Origin: an uncultured bacterium | GTDB taxonomy: Bacteria > Spirochaetota > Leptospiria > Leptospirales > Leptonemataceae | Length of the DNA: 64,000 nucleotides | Assembly (NCBI GenBank): GCA_937928085.1 | Contig: CALFVU010000011.1 | Location: forward strand, 62,001-126,000 | Reading direction: 5' to 3' | Shown: positions 20,186-31,773 of the stretch, piece after piece | Position numbering within the stretch: the first letter of the stretch is position 1 | Layout of the letters: every line of letters starts with the position of its first letter | The notes under the pieces: generated by a model | Told to the model about the DNA's origin: nothing | Database searches by the model: none | Seen by the model: the letters and a program-made list of their open reading frames with translations, nothing else | Translations under genes and position numbers: made by a program

Positions 20186-20503
20186 AAAATGAATTCTAGA
20201 AGTAACAATTCTACATCGTTTCAATGGTGATTTTTAAAGTTCATATATAGCTTTTTTTATTGATGCTTAAAGTATCTTTCAAATAAGAAAAAAAAAATTT
20301 TAAAAATTTTCAATAAACTTTACTAGCAAAAAATCATTGATTACAAAAAGTATTTACATTTTAGCTTTACTTTTCGCGTCTTTTCTTAAATAGACACTAT
20401 ACGCTGTTTTTGGAAAGAATCTTTATATAGTTTATTTTTTAGTTTTACAAATTGTTGATTTAATACTAATTTATAAAAAAATTTTGATTTTTTATAAAAA
20501 CAT

Positions 20504-21691
20504 TTATTTATTTATCTTTATATTTCTTTTTAAAATTAAAAAAGGTTGCTCAAAAATCATATAAAAAAAATATCCCATGATAAATGAAAAAATTAACAAA
20601 ACAAAATAAAACTTCCATACATCAAACTCATTATTGAATTGAAATGAGTAATTCTTTAATAACATTATTGAAAAAAATTCATGCAATAAAAATAATGTAT
20701 AACTCATTTTAGAAAGAAAAGTAAAATAGGGAAAATTCAATAATTTATGTAAAAAAAGATCATCTTTAAGAAAATATACATAAATTATTATTACTAGAAG
20801 AAAAAGATTATTATAATTAAATCGAATTACATAATTCCAGAATGTAAAGTTTTGATCATAAAAAATAATGATTATGTAAAAAGAAATTATAAAAAAAGCA
20901 TATAATAGATAATTGATTATTTTATTATTTAGAATGTTTTTTAATTTATCTTTTAAACCTTCGTTATTTAGAATTTCTGCAACTATTACACCTACAATAA
21001 AAGAATCCAATCTTGTATGTGTATAAAAAAAGATCTTTTCTAAATCAATATAATAATAACTAAATCGAATTATAGTTACTAACAAATATACAAAAGCCCA
21101 AAAATACAATCTTGATATATTTTTATTTTGATTCGCTAACCACATTAAAAAAATCAAAACAAGATAGCATTGTACAATTGCTGAAATATTCCATCCAACA
21201 TTAATAATTCTATCGGGCATATAATTCGAAATAAAAAATAAATCTCCCCAAAAATAATCTAATTTTGTTTTGAATATTACCAATAAATGATTGATTTCAT
21301 TCGTATTGTAGAATTTAGTAATTTCTAATAACTTTTTATATTCTTTTTCTATTACAGAATAATAAACAAAAAAAGCGAAAAAATAAATTGGCAAAATTTT
21401 AATCACCCTTTGAATAAAAAAATGATATACAGATTTTTTGTTTAGACCATTTTTAAAAAAATACGTAGAAGAGAAGAATCCCGCTAAAACAAAAAGAATA
21501 TCAACAGAAAATTCAAAAGTTTTTGATAAAATATATAATCTATCAATTGCTAAACTTTTCGATACATTAAACACATGCGCACCAATTACCATCATTACCG
21601 CTATAGTTCGTAAATTATACAAAAAAAAATTGTCTTTTAAACTAAAACTAAAAATATCTTTAAAATAATTCTTTATTAAGTTCGAATTCAT
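20504..21691 (-). CDS. Acyltransferase 3 (OafA/YrhL-like) membrane protein
   Basis: YNLRTIAVMMVIGAHVF, FSVDILFVLAGFFSS, multiple TM segments, MSYTLFLLHEFFSI. Confidence 0.85.
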   Translation of the reverse strand: MNSNLIKNYFKDIFSFSLKDNFFLYNLRTIAVMMVIGAHVFNVSKSLAIDRLYILSKTFEFSVDILFVLAGFFSSTYFFKNGLNKKSVYHFFIQRVIKILPIYFFAFFVYYSVIEKEYKKLLEITKFYNTNEINHLLVIFKTKLDYFWGDLFFISNYMPDRIINVGWNISAIVQCYLVLIFLMWLANQNKNISRLYFWAFVYLLVTIIRFSYYYIDLEKIFFYTHTRLDSFIVGVIVAEILNNEGLKDKLKNILNNKIINYLLYAFFIISFYIIIIFYDQNFTFWNYVIRFNYNNLFLLVIIIYVYFLKDDLFLHKLLNFPYFTFLSKMSYTLFLLHEFFSIMLLKNYSFQFNNEFDVWKFYFVLLIFSFIMGYFFYMIFEQPFLILKRNIKINK

Positions 21692-21781
21692 TTACACAAA
21701 AACTTTATTTTTAATTTTTATTACTATTTTTTTATAATATTTCATCACAAAAATTTTTAATTTTGAAAAAAAAAGAAGATA

Positions 21782-21807
21782 ATCTTGATAGCATTAACTA
21801 TCAAGAT
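21782..21807 (-). terminator. Rho-independent terminator downstream of acs
   Basis: Perfect 10-bp stem ATCTTGATAG-CATTAA-CTATCAAGAT; on the minus strand followed by a T-rich tract. Confidence 0.65.
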
Positions 21808-21839
21808 AAATAAAATAATTTTTTTTAAAAAAAACTATT

Positions 21840-23750
21840 TTAATCCTCTAATGTAGATAAATCTCCTGGATCTTCTCCCAATTCTCTTGCTTTTAATAGT
21901 CTTCGAACTATTTTTCCACTTCGTGTTTTTGGTAAATTATTTACAAAATCTATTTCAGATGGAGTTGCTATCGGTCCTAATTCTCTTCTTACATGATCTC
22001 TTAAAATTGCTTTTAAATTTTCGGATGGTTCATTTCCGGGTTTAAGCACGACAAATCCTTTAATTCTTTCCCCTTTTACTTCGTCAGGTAAACCAATAAC
22101 TGCAGCTTCTGCAACAGCTGGATGAGAAACAAAAGCACTTTCGACCTCAGCAGTACCAATTCTATGTCCGGCAACATTCATTACATCATCAGCACGTCCT
22201 AAAACTGCAAAGTATCCATCTTCGTCATAATATGACACATCACCACAAGAATAAACACCGGGGATATAATTCCAGTATTCTCTATATCGTTCGTCATTAT
22301 TCCAAACAGTTCTAAGCATATAAGGCACTGGTTTTTTGATAACTAAAAGTCCTCCTTTGTTTGGGGGGACCTTATTTCCTTGGGGATCTACTACCTCAGC
22401 AACGATACCGGGCATAGGTTTTCCAGCTTTTCCAAGTTTAGCATTCATTGAAGGAAGTGTACCAATAATGGGGGAAGCTACTTCTGTTTGCCAAAAATTA
22501 TCTACAACCATTCCATGATCTTTTAAAATTACTCTTTGAGCCCAAGCTTGAGCTTCTGGATTTAAAGGCTCCCCTGCAGAAGCTAGTAGTCTTAATGTAG
22601 AAACATCATATTGATTTACATATTCTTCTCCAAATCTCATAAACATCCGAATAGCAGTAGGAGCAGTAAAAATAATATTCACTCCGTGTCTTTCTACGAT
22701 TTTCCAAACTATACCCGGATCGGGATAATTAATTGCACCTTCTCTTGCTACAACCGTTGCACCTGCTACTAATGGTCCATAAACAATATAACTATGTCCT
22801 ACAATCCAACCTATGTCAGATGTACTCCAAAATATATCACCATCTTTGATGTCATAAAAAGCACGAGATAGATAATAAGTACCTACCATATATCCACCAT
22901 GAACATGAACTACACCTTTTGGTTTTCCCGTCGTTCCACTAGTGTATAATATAAACAATGGATCTTCTGCATCCATAATTTCAGCATCACACCATTGGGA
23001 TTGATTTTCAATCAGTTCATCAAAATCTAATTCTCTTTCTGAAGATAATTCAATTTGCGGTTTCTGCCTTCTATGAACGACAATTTTTTCTACATAATTT
23101 AAATTTTCTATTGCTTCGTCTACAATACCTTTTAGCGGAACTACTTTACCTGCCCGATAGGTAACATCAGAACAAATAACAACCTTTGCTTTAGAATCCT
23201 CAATCCTGCTTCGTAAAGCCTGAACTCCCATTCCTGCATATACAACAGAGTGAATAGCTCCAATTCTTGCACATGCTAACATAGAATAAATTCCTTGTAA
23301 TGTTAAAGGCATATAAATGATAACTCTGTCCCCTTTCTTAACTCCTAAACTTTTTAAAGCATTTGCAACTTGATTTACCCTTCTTAGTAAGCGATCGTAA
23401 GTAATTAAAACTTCTTCTCCAGTTTCTGACATCCAAATTAAAGCTACTCGATTCCGATTGGCTCTATTTTCTCCTTTTACATGTCGATCTAGAGCATTCA
23501 CTGTAATATTTGTTTTTCCGTTTATAAACCATTTGTGATATGGCATGTTGAATTCCATTACTTTATCCCATTTTTTATACCAGAAGAGTTCATTAGCTAT
23601 ACTACCCCAAAATTTCTCTGGCTGTGTGATTGAATAAAGATATAATGAATCGTAATCCTGAATCATAGCTCCTTTTCGCAAAAACTCTGGTGGTTGTATG
23701 ATTTGCTCTTTTTGACTTAATGGATCAATTGTCATTTTTTTATTCTCCAT
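21840..23750 (-). CDS. acs: Acetyl-CoA synthetase (AMP-forming)
   Basis: LFILYTSGTTGKPKGVVHVHGGY, WSTSDIGWIVGHSY, DNFWQTEVASPI, VLGRADDVMNVAGHRIGTAEVESA, LPKTRSGKIVRRLL. Confidence 0.93.
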   Translation of the reverse strand: MENKKMTIDPLSQKEQIIQPPEFLRKGAMIQDYDSLYLYSITQPEKFWGSIANELFWYKKWDKVMEFNMPYHKWFINGKTNITVNALDRHVKGENRANRNRVALIWMSETGEEVLITYDRLLRRVNQVANALKSLGVKKGDRVIIYMPLTLQGIYSMLACARIGAIHSVVYAGMGVQALRSRIEDSKAKVVICSDVTYRAGKVVPLKGIVDEAIENLNYVEKIVVHRRQKPQIELSSERELDFDELIENQSQWCDAEIMDAEDPLFILYTSGTTGKPKGVVHVHGGYMVGTYYLSRAFYDIKDGDIFWSTSDIGWIVGHSYIVYGPLVAGATVVAREGAINYPDPGIVWKIVERHGVNIIFTAPTAIRMFMRFGEEYVNQYDVSTLRLLASAGEPLNPEAQAWAQRVILKDHGMVVDNFWQTEVASPIIGTLPSMNAKLGKAGKPMPGIVAEVVDPQGNKVPPNKGGLLVIKKPVPYMLRTVWNNDERYREYWNYIPGVYSCGDVSYYDEDGYFAVLGRADDVMNVAGHRIGTAEVESAFVSHPAVAEAAVIGLPDEVKGERIKGFVVLKPGNEPSENLKAILRDHVRRELGPIATPSEIDFVNNLPKTRSGKIVRRLLKARELGEDPGDLSTLED

Positions 23751-23915
23751 TCTCTCTCTCCTTATCTTGTAAGTTTACTAATTGATTTTATAATCAAATT
23801 GAAAAGTCAACTACTTTTTAAAATTAATCATTTAATTTTTTAAACTTTCTATACTGGATTATATTATATATAAAATTTTATATAATTTTTTTAAGATTGA
23901 CAAATAATTTAAAAC

Positions 23916-25655
23916 ATGTCTATTGGTTTTATGGAAAACTTTATTTCTATACAAAGAACGATCTCAAAAAAGATCTTTAACTACTATTTTATCCCTCTTT
24001 TTCTTAGTGGTTTATTTCTAATTATAATTTTAGTTTACTTTTTTGATTTTATAGAAACGAAGAAAAACTTAGAAATCCTACAAAATTTAAAAAACAAAAT
24101 ACATAGAGAAAACGATTCTTTTAAAAACTTACTTATTGAATGGGTAGATTACGAAGATCCAGTAAAATACTTTAAAAATCAATACCCCGATTTCGTAAAA
24201 AAAGATATTTTTCCCTCTGTTTTGAATCTAAAACTTAACTTATTTGTTTCGATTAATACTAACAATACAATCAAAGAAATTTATTTTTTTGACGAAAAAG
24301 GAAATTTTTCTCCAATTCCAGAAGAAATTTATACTTTTTTTATGAATCAAAATATAAGTCATTTACAAAATAGAGAGGACGCTTACTGGGGATTTCTTAA
24401 AACACAAAATCGTCTTTTAGTTTTTGCAGTAAGTGGTGTTTTTTGGTTTCAAGAACAGTATCGTATTTCCCATGGAACTTTTGTTTTTGGAAGAATTATA
24501 GACGAAAAAGAAATAGAAAATTATAGTAATGATATTAATTATTATATAGAACTAATTCCTATTCAAAAAAATACAAATAATCCATTAGAAGATTTAAAAA
24601 TTTTAAGAAAATCTGTTTTTACTAACGAAGGTTATGTTCTTATTAAAGATTTTTTTGACCAACCTATTTTTTATTTTAGAGTATCTTTTCCAAAAGAAAT
24701 CACAAAACTAGGTTTCATTACAATCGTATTTCTTATCGCACTAAATGGGACTTTAGGACTAGTTGCTTATTTTCTTTTAATTAAAAATATTCGTAGTTTA
24801 GTTATTGATAGATTGCAATCCTTTAGAGAGGAAATTGAACAAATTCAAACTATAGAAGGGAAAAAGCAAATCCAAATCACTAACATACAGAACAAAACAG
24901 ATGAAATCACAATTCTTCAGAAAAGCTTTAATGAACTTTTATTGAAAATTGAACAACAACAAAATGCAAAAGAATCCTATATACAACTCCTAACTATGGA
25001 AAAAGAAAAAACCTATAACCTTTTGCTCAATATCTTGCCTAAAAATATTGCAGAAAAACTTACGTTTGAACCAGATTCCTTTATTGCAGAAGAGTATTTA
25101 GCAAGTGTCCTTTTTGCAGATATTGTGAATTTTACTTCGTGGAGTCGCCATCTCGATCCTAAAGAACTTGTCATCATCTTAAATCAATATTTTTCAGAAA
25201 TTGATTATCTTACCGAAAAATATCATATCGAAAAAATTAAAACAATTGGCGATAGTTATATGGCTGCTAGCGGACTACCTAAAAAAGATGATTTCCATGC
25301 TGATAAAATAATCCTTTTCTCTATCAATATACTCAAATCGATTAACGATTTAAATCAAAAATTAAATCAAAATATTCAAATGAGAATTGGAATCCATTCT
25401 GGAAGAGTTGTCGGTGGTGTGATAGGTATTAAAAAATTCACATTTGATATCTGGGGAGATACTGTTAACATTGCAAGTAGAATGGAAAGTACATCTCAAC
25501 CCAATATCATTCAAATCTCAGAAAAAACATATGAATCAATTCAAGATGAATCTTTAAAAAAACAATTCTCAAAAACAGGCAAATTAAAACTAAAATCAAA
25601 TGATATTATCACTATATATCGACTTACGAATACTGATTATTTTTTTAATTCATAA
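23916..25655 (+). CDS. Membrane-bound class III adenylate cyclase (HAMP-like linker + cyclase domain)
   Basis: Two TM segments flanking an extracytoplasmic region; LFADIVNFTSWSRH, IEKIKTIGDSYMAASGLP, FDIWGDTVNIASRMESTS. Confidence 0.9.
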   Translation: MSIGFMENFISIQRTISKKIFNYYFIPLFLSGLFLIIILVYFFDFIETKKNLEILQNLKNKIHRENDSFKNLLIEWVDYEDPVKYFKNQYPDFVKKDIFPSVLNLKLNLFVSINTNNTIKEIYFFDEKGNFSPIPEEIYTFFMNQNISHLQNREDAYWGFLKTQNRLLVFAVSGVFWFQEQYRISHGTFVFGRIIDEKEIENYSNDINYYIELIPIQKNTNNPLEDLKILRKSVFTNEGYVLIKDFFDQPIFYFRVSFPKEITKLGFITIVFLIALNGTLGLVAYFLLIKNIRSLVIDRLQSFREEIEQIQTIEGKKQIQITNIQNKTDEITILQKSFNELLLKIEQQQNAKESYIQLLTMEKEKTYNLLLNILPKNIAEKLTFEPDSFIAEEYLASVLFADIVNFTSWSRHLDPKELVIILNQYFSEIDYLTEKYHIEKIKTIGDSYMAASGLPKKDDFHADKIILFSINILKSINDLNQKLNQNIQMRIGIHSGRVVGGVIGIKKFTFDIWGDTVNIASRMESTSQPNIIQISEKTYESIQDESLKKQFSKTGKLKLKSNDIITIYRLTNTDYFFNS

Positions 25656-25813
25656 TTATATTTAAAACATATTTACAAATTTTAATTTTTTTTTATAAAA
25701 TCATTATACTATCATATTTCTAATAATGATTGACTTCAAATTTTATTTATAAAACTTGTAAAGTATCAAAAATATTTAATTGAATTTCGTACATTAAAGT
25801 TAAGGAGAGGTTT

Positions 25814-27991
25814 ATGAATTACGTTTTTTTTGCGGTATTCGCAGGAATACTGGCTTTGCTGTACAGTTTCTGGAAAACAAACTGGATTTCGAAACAAGAT
25901 CCCGGAACAGAAAAAATGCAAAAAATAGGTTCGTTTATTGCGCAGGGTGCTATGGCTTTTCTTAAAGCCGAATATAAGGTCCTTGTTGTTTTTGTAATTT
26001 CGATTGCTATTTTATTGAGTATAAGTGGAGCCAATTCTAAGGATTCCCATCCATTAATTGCTTTATCTTTTATAATAGGTGCGTTAAGTTCTGCTTTAGC
26101 AGGATTTCTGGGTATGAGGGTAGCCACAAAAGCAAATTATCGAACAACTAATGCTGCTAAAAATAGCTTAAATTTAGCATTAAAAGTAGCATTCACAGGT
26201 GGATCGGTAATGGGTTTAAGTGTAGTGGGTTTAGGAATTTTTGGTTTAAGCGTTTTGTTCATTATTTACGAAAATTTTTTCGGTTTTTCGTATGAAAATT
26301 CAGTTATCGTTTTAAATGTGTTATCAGGGTTTTCCTTAGGTGCTTCTTCTATTGCTTTATTTGCAAGAGTAGGAGGTGGAATCTATACAAAAGCTGCAGA
26401 TGTAGGTGCAGATCTAGTTGGTAAAGTAGAAGCGGGAATCCCTGAAGATCATCCTTTAAATCCAGCAACAATTGCAGACAATGTAGGTGATAATGTAGGT
26501 GATGTTGCAGGAATGGGAGCTGATTTGTTTGAATCTTATGTGGGTTCTATTGTTGGTACTATGGTAATCGGTTCTGCTTTTATTCCTAGTCTTCAGAATG
26601 ATGGTTTCGGAGGATTGTCTGCAGTAATTCTTCCAATGATTCTAGCTGGTATTGGAATTATAGCTTCTATCTTAGGGACTTTTTCTGTTCGAGTCAAAGA
26701 AGGGGGTAATCCTCAAGCCGCTTTAAATACGGGACAAGTGGTAGCTGGAGTTCTTATGATTGTTTTTTCTTATTTTGCAATAAAATTCCTTTTACCAGAA
26801 AGCTGGACTGCATCCAGTTTAATAAGCGAAGAGACTATCACTTACACCGCAAATGGTGTTTTCTATGCTACGATTACTGGTTTAATTGTTGGTATTTTGA
26901 TCGGATTTATCACAGAATATTATACTGGAAGTGGAAAACCTCCTGTTGCTCAAATTGCTAAACAATCAACAACCGGTGCAGCAACGAATATTATTGCAGG
27001 TTTAGGTGTTGGAATGCAATCTACAGCAATACCTGTTACTTTAATTTCAGCAGCGATTATTTTTGCATATTACTTTGCTGGATTATATGGAATTGCAATT
27101 TCTGCTTTGGGTATGTTAGTCAATACAGGAATTCAATTAGCTGTAGATGCTTATGGTCCAATTTCTGATAATGCTGGTGGAATTGCAGAAATGTCTGAAC
27201 AACCACCTGAAGTTCGTAGTAGAACAGATAAATTAGATGCAGTAGGAAATACTACAGCTGCAATTGGAAAAGGGTTTGCTATTGCTTCTGCTGCTTTAAC
27301 CGCATTAGCATTATTTTCTGCATTTATGAAACAAGCTAATGTAAAAGTAATCAACATTTCTGATCCTAACGTAATTGCGGGATTGTTTTTTGGTGCTATG
27401 ATACCTTTCTTGTTTTCTTCTTTCGCCATTGGAGCTGTAGGTAGAGCAGCTATGGATATGATCAATGAAGTACGAAGGCAATTTAATGAAATTCCAGAAT
27501 TAAAAGCTGCTTTAGAAGTTTTAAAAAAGCATCAAGGAAATTCTAGTAATTTAAAAGGAAAAGATAAAGAAATTTTCGAAGCAGCTGAGGGTAAAGCTGA
27601 GTATGCAAAATGTGTGGAAATCTCTACAAAAGCTGCTATTCGAGAAATGGTAATTCCCGGATTATTAGCTATTATCATTCCTTTACTGGTTGGGTTTATC
27701 TTCGGTCCCAATTCTTTAGGTGGTTTACTTGCAGGTGTAACAGCTACAGGAGTATTGCTTGCTATTTTTCAATCTAACGCGGGAGGTGCTTGGGATAATG
27801 CAAAAAAAATGTTTGAAGGTGGTGTAGAAGTAGAAGGAAAAATTTATAAAAAAGGCTCTGATGCTCATAAAGCTGCTGTAGTGGGAGATACTGTAGGTGA
27901 TCCCCTAAAAGATACATCTGGTCCTTCGTTAAATATTTTAATCAAATTGATGAGTGTGGTCTCTCTAGTAATTGCTCCCTTAATTAAATAA
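25814..27991 (+). CDS. hppA: Membrane-bound ion-translocating pyrophosphatase
   Basis: [44 protein letters not shown] signature; [38 protein letters not shown]. Confidence 0.97.
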   Translation: MNYVFFAVFAGILALLYSFWKTNWISKQDPGTEKMQKIGSFIAQGAMAFLKAEYKVLVVFVISIAILLSISGANSKDSHPLIALSFIIGALSSALAGFLGMRVATKANYRTTNAAKNSLNLALKVAFTGGSVMGLSVVGLGIFGLSVLFIIYENFFGFSYENSVIVLNVLSGFSLGASSIALFARVGGGIYTKAADVGADLVGKVEAGIPEDHPLNPATIADNVGDNVGDVAGMGADLFESYVGSIVGTMVIGSAFIPSLQNDGFGGLSAVILPMILAGIGIIASILGTFSVRVKEGGNPQAALNTGQVVAGVLMIVFSYFAIKFLLPESWTASSLISEETITYTANGVFYATITGLIVGILIGFITEYYTGSGKPPVAQIAKQSTTGAATNIIAGLGVGMQSTAIPVTLISAAIIFAYYFAGLYGIAISALGMLVNTGIQLAVDAYGPISDNAGGIAEMSEQPPEVRSRTDKLDAVGNTTAAIGKGFAIASAALTALALFSAFMKQANVKVINISDPNVIAGLFFGAMIPFLFSSFAIGAVGRAAMDMINEVRRQFNEIPELKAALEVLKKHQGNSSNLKGKDKEIFEAAEGKAEYAKCVEISTKAAIREMVIPGLLAIIIPLLVGFIFGPNSLGGLLAGVTATGVLLAIFQSNAGGAWDNAKKMFEGGVEVEGKIYKKGSDAHKAAVVGDTVGDPLKDTSGPSLNILIKLMSVVSLVIAPLIK

Positions 27992-28000
27992 CTTTTAAGA

Positions 28001-28027
28001 TACGCTCAAATGAGCGTATTTTTTTTT
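28001..28027 (+). terminator. Rho-independent terminator of hppA
   Basis: TACGCTC-AAAT-GAGCGTA stem-loop followed by a run of T. Confidence 0.85.
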
Positions 28028-28995
28028 CAATAAGTAACTCTATTTCCATAGAGATCGATATAAAATTCTTCATATTTGTTAAGGCGATATTCTCGTTGTG
28101 CCACCTCTAAAGGTATATTTGGATCTTTATAAATACTCGGACCTATTACTTTTGCATAATCATAAAAAAACTCGTATGCTCTTAAAAAAATAGCTGGAAT
28201 CACAATTTGTTGATCTTCGTTCATATATCCATACAATCCAGTTTGCAAATCCTGAAATACTCCTAAAGATTTTACATCCGAAATAGAAAAATTTCCTAAT
28301 ATCCAGTTTGAATTTTTTGGATGGATTAAATGTCCATCTTTATGAATTAAAAAAAAACCGTTATGATTAAAAACATAAGTTATTGAATTTCCAAAATCAC
28401 CTGCTAATTCATACTGAAAATTCTTAAATTCTTCTAAAATTCTCTTTGCTGGATCAAAATAAATATACCCATAAAGATCCCATTTTCTTGCCCTTGCAAT
28501 TAAATTTCTAAATTCATAAGCGATTTGATATTGACATTCAATTTTTATAATTCCTTGCTTATCAATATATCCATAAAGATAATTGTGATCATTACATTGT
28601 ATTGGTGCTAAATTTACCTTATCAGAAAAATTTCCAGCATAATTATATTTTATGGGAATGATGATTGAATTTTTTTTATCGATAAAACCATATTTATCTT
28701 TTACACGAACACGAGCTAAATCTGAATAAAAATTATCTGCAAAATCATATTCATTACGAATTACCCAGTTTCCTTGTTGATCTACAAAACCCCAACGATT
28801 GTTTTTTTTTACAGAGATTAAATCTTTAGTTTGATTTCTTATATCCTCGCACAAAAAAGAAGAAGTAATTTCTCCTTTAGAAGAATATAAAATACATATT
28901 TTTTGATTTTCGTAATGTTTGATTATGGGAAGTATGATATCTTTTGTATATAAAAGTGAACTAAAAAAGTAAATAAAAATAACAAACTTTTTCAT
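28027..28995 (-). CDS. WG-repeat protein, exported
   Basis: Signal peptide; repeats NRWGFVDQQGNWVIRNEYDFADNF, DKYGFIDKKNSIIIPIKYNYAGNF, YLYGYIDKQGIIKIECQYQIAYEF, GLYGYMNEDQQIVIPAIF. Confidence 0.8.
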   Translation of the reverse strand: MKKFVIFIYFFSSLLYTKDIILPIIKHYENQKICILYSSKGEITSSFLCEDIRNQTKDLISVKKNNRWGFVDQQGNWVIRNEYDFADNFYSDLARVRVKDKYGFIDKKNSIIIPIKYNYAGNFSDKVNLAPIQCNDHNYLYGYIDKQGIIKIECQYQIAYEFRNLIARARKWDLYGYIYFDPAKRILEEFKNFQYELAGDFGNSITYVFNHNGFFLIHKDGHLIHPKNSNWILGNFSISDVKSLGVFQDLQTGLYGYMNEDQQIVIPAIFLRAYEFFYDYAKVIGPSIYKDPNIPLEVAQREYRLNKYEEFYIDLYGNRVTY

Positions 28996-29078
28996 TGTAA
29001 TAAAGGAAAGCTTTTTTTCTAAAATCGAAAATGATTTATTGATTTACAACTAAAATTTTTGAAATTTAGAGACTTTAT

Positions 29079-29930
29079 ATGTTTTCTTTTCGGATTGAAG
29101 AAATTAGTCAATATTTATATCTTCTAGGAATTACAATTTTTCTTTATATTGTGAGAAAATTAACTTTGAATTTCATTAAAGAGAGAATCTCAGAAAACAA
29201 AAACTATAGGTTGTATAAAATTTATATAAATTATATTTTTTCTTTAATTATCATTTTATTCTATACTCCTGTATTTCTCCCTTCAATTAAAGAATTCATT
29301 ACCATTTTGAGTATTTTTGGTGCAGGTGTTTTATTAATTTTTAAAGAAGTTTTTTTAAACTTATATTCTTTTTTTTACATTTTAGTAAGAAAACCATTTT
29401 CTGTTGGAGATAGGATTGAAATTCATAACCTTTTTGGAGATGTTTTAGATGTTCGATTACTTGATTTTAGCATTTTACAACTATATCCTTTAAAATACGG
29501 CGGGCAAAGTTCAGGCAGGATCATTCATATTCCAAATTCATTTATTTTATTAAATCCAGTAATCAATTTTAGTAAAGAATTTGCCTTAAATTGGCTAGAA
29601 ATCATAATCCCTATTACATTAAAAAGTGATTGGAAGCAAACAGAAATTATCATTAATGAGATCCTAGGAAAAATTTCTAATAATGTCAATACAAGCGATC
29701 CAAAAATTAATTTTTCAAAAAAAGAATACAATATTAATTATACAAAATTAACACCAAAAACGTATGTGGAATTCACACAAGGTGCAATAGTATTTACAGC
29801 AAGATTTTTGTGTGAGCCAAAACAACAAAGAATCGTAAAAGATATGTTTTGGAGAGAATTATTGGATAAAATTAATCAATCTGATCATATTTACTTACAC
29901 GAAAGTTTTGACAACAGAATTCAATTTTAA
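29079..29930 (+). CDS. MscS-family mechanosensitive channel-like protein
   Basis: TM segments, [60 protein letters not shown]. Confidence 0.8.
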   Translation: MFSFRIEEISQYLYLLGITIFLYIVRKLTLNFIKERISENKNYRLYKIYINYIFSLIIILFYTPVFLPSIKEFITILSIFGAGVLLIFKEVFLNLYSFFYILVRKPFSVGDRIEIHNLFGDVLDVRLLDFSILQLYPLKYGGQSSGRIIHIPNSFILLNPVINFSKEFALNWLEIIIPITLKSDWKQTEIIINEILGKISNNVNTSDPKINFSKKEYNINYTKLTPKTYVEFTQGAIVFTARFLCEPKQQRIVKDMFWRELLDKINQSDHIYLHESFDNRIQF

Positions 29931-29977
29931 AAAAAATACTAAAAAAAAATCAATTTTATGCGACAATAATAATAATT

Positions 29978-30547
29978 ATGGATTTAAGTCATATTTCAGA
30001 AAGAATTCAAAGCATACAAAATAGAATCCAAAGTATCGAATCTAAATTTTTACCCAAATTGATGCCAAAGGAACCAAAAGAAATCAAAAATAATTTTTTA
30101 TCAAAAAAAAATTTTGATCATACATCCGAAAAAAATCAAAAAATTCAACCGTTTCGAAATCTAAATTCTAATATAGAAAAAACATTAGAAAAAATTTCCA
30201 CAGAAGAACTAGTCTCTCCAAATCTAATTAAAGCTATGATTTCTGTAGAAAGCAATTTTAATCCCAATGCAATTTCTGCTAAAGGTGCTATGGGTTTAAT
30301 GCAACTAATGCCCGAGACTGCAAAAATGCTAAATGTCAAAAATCCCTACGATATTGAAGAAAACCTTCGAGGAGGAATTCAATATTTAAAACACTTAGCA
30401 AATAAATATAAAAATTTAGATTTAATTCTTGCTGCTTATAATGCTGGACCGGGAAATGTAGATAAATATCAAGCTGTACCCCCTTTTCCAGAAACAATCA
30501 ATTATATTAAAAAAATTAAACAAATTCTCAATACGCTTGAAAACTAA
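29978..30547 (+). CDS. Lytic transglycosylase (SLT domain)
   Basis: [39 protein letters not shown]...[29 protein letters not shown]. Confidence 0.9.
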   Translation: MDLSHISERIQSIQNRIQSIESKFLPKLMPKEPKEIKNNFLSKKNFDHTSEKNQKIQPFRNLNSNIEKTLEKISTEELVSPNLIKAMISVESNFNPNAISAKGAMGLMQLMPETAKMLNVKNPYDIEENLRGGIQYLKHLANKYKNLDLILAAYNAGPGNVDKYQAVPPFPETINYIKKIKQILNTLEN

Positions 30548-31172
30548 ATTCTTTTATATTATTCTGTTTATTTTTATTAACTGTTTTTATAATTATGATG
30601 ATGCAATTATGTATCATATTTATATCACATATAATAAAAAAATTCAAGAAGCTGTATCGGGCACAGAAATTCCTGCTTCTTATCTAGCTGCTTTAATTAG
30701 TTTAGAATCTTTTCCTCCGGGCAATTGGGATAGCGAACGATTTGAACCAAAAGTGTACGAAAGATTAATTCAATTAAGAGATAATGGAAAAAACTTTGGA
30801 AACATAAAAAGAGAAAAGCTTAAAAATATTTCCGATACAGAACTTCGAATGTTAGCCACAAGTTATGGATTAACTCAGATTATGGGATATCATTGTTTGG
30901 ATTTAGGATGTTCTATTGATGACTTAAAAAGTTCTGAACATTTACTCTGGAGCATAGCCTATATTCGAAAACACTATTTAAAATATGTAATTGAAAAAAA
31001 ATGGGAAGAATGCTTTCGTTTACACAATACCGGAAATCCTTATGGAAAAACTCATAACAAAGATTATGTACAAAAAGGGATTACTCGAATGAATTATTAT
31101 AAACAATGGGAAAGATATGATGGCAATCTTTTTAAAAAATTTCTAGCGGAAAATAAAGAATCAAGCCCCTAA
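30537..31172 (+). CDS. Lysozyme/transglycosylase-like protein, TTG start
   Basis: [43 protein letters not shown]; lipobox-like IFINCFYN; overlaps the upstream SLT gene. Confidence 0.65.
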   Translation: MKTKFFYIILFIFINCFYNYDDAIMYHIYITYNKKIQEAVSGTEIPASYLAALISLESFPPGNWDSERFEPKVYERLIQLRDNGKNFGNIKREKLKNISDTELRMLATSYGLTQIMGYHCLDLGCSIDDLKSSEHLLWSIAYIRKHYLKYVIEKKWEECFRLHNTGNPYGKTHNKDYVQKGITRMNYYKQWERYDGNLFKKFLAENKESSP

Positions 31173-31188
31173 AGGGGGCTTTGTTTTA
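31163..31188. terminator. Terminator between convergent genes
   Basis: AAGCCCC-TAAAG-GGGGCTT hairpin followed by TTGTTTT on the + strand. Confidence 0.75.
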
Positions 31189-31773
31189 TTGTCCAGACAT
31201 AATCCTTTGAGCCATAGTTTCAAATGCTTTTTTTCCACCTGGGAATTTCATATATCCCACACACATACATTGAGACCAATCTTCTTTTTTACCTTCTTCT
31301 ACACATTTTCCTGTTTCGTTATCAATTGCACAACAGTCGTAGATTCCCACACCTTGAATCAAACCTTTGCTTTGTCTAACAATAGCCACACCTGTTGATT
31401 GACCATCTTGAACTCCAGATGCTTGTTCTAAGTAATCTCCTATAATTTTGGATAAACCATCTCCTTTTATCTGAGTCAATGCAGCATCTCTACAAGTAGC
31501 CATCATCTGTGCCAATCTTCCACTCTGGATTGCTCTTTCAGATGCTGCTGCAGAAAACTTCATATATAAATAATCTTTTGGATCTTTTTCTGTACAATAC
31601 TCAGCTGGACTTTGTCCCAATTTCGCTTTCGCGGCATCTGGAGCACAAGCCCAACCTTCAAAAACCCATCCTTCTCTACCTACAGTTGTTGCATCTCTCC
31701 TTGCCTCGTTTTTCGAATTACAATAACTAAACAAGGCTAATATGATCAAAGCTAATACTGAAAGTTGTTTCAT
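31186..31773 (-). CDS. lipL21: LipL21-like outer-membrane lipoprotein
   Basis: Lipobox LFSYC; RRDATTVGREGWVFEGWACAP, DPKDYLYMKFSAAASERA, ATCRDAA, YLEQASGVQDGQSTGVAIVRQSKGLIQGVGIYDC, CMCVGYMKFPGGKKA match the Leptospira LipL21 pattern from memory. Confidence 0.8.
   Translation of the reverse strand: MKQLSVLALIILALFSYCNSKNEARRDATTVGREGWVFEGWACAPDAAKAKLGQSPAEYCTEKDPKDYLYMKFSAAASERAIQSGRLAQMMATCRDAALTQIKGDGLSKIIGDYLEQASGVQDGQSTGVAIVRQSKGLIQGVGIYDCCAIDNETGKCVEEGKKEDWSQCMCVGYMKFPGGKKAFETMAQRIMSGQ

Noticed and set aside
23867-23884. Perfect 18-bp palindrome TATATAAAATTTTATATA between acs and the cyclase gene
   Set aside because: Consists only of A/T in a very AT-rich promoter gap; expected by chance and has no further support.
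25819-27465. Antisense ORFs of 102 and 104 aa inside hppA
   Set aside because: hppA is a highly conserved gene; antisense frames are open only because of its Ala/Gly-rich codons.
31189-31730. Two + strand ORFs (69 and 73 aa) antisense to the LipL21-like gene
   Set aside because: LipL21 match on the minus strand is strong; the antisense frames have no recognisable domain and follow from codon use.
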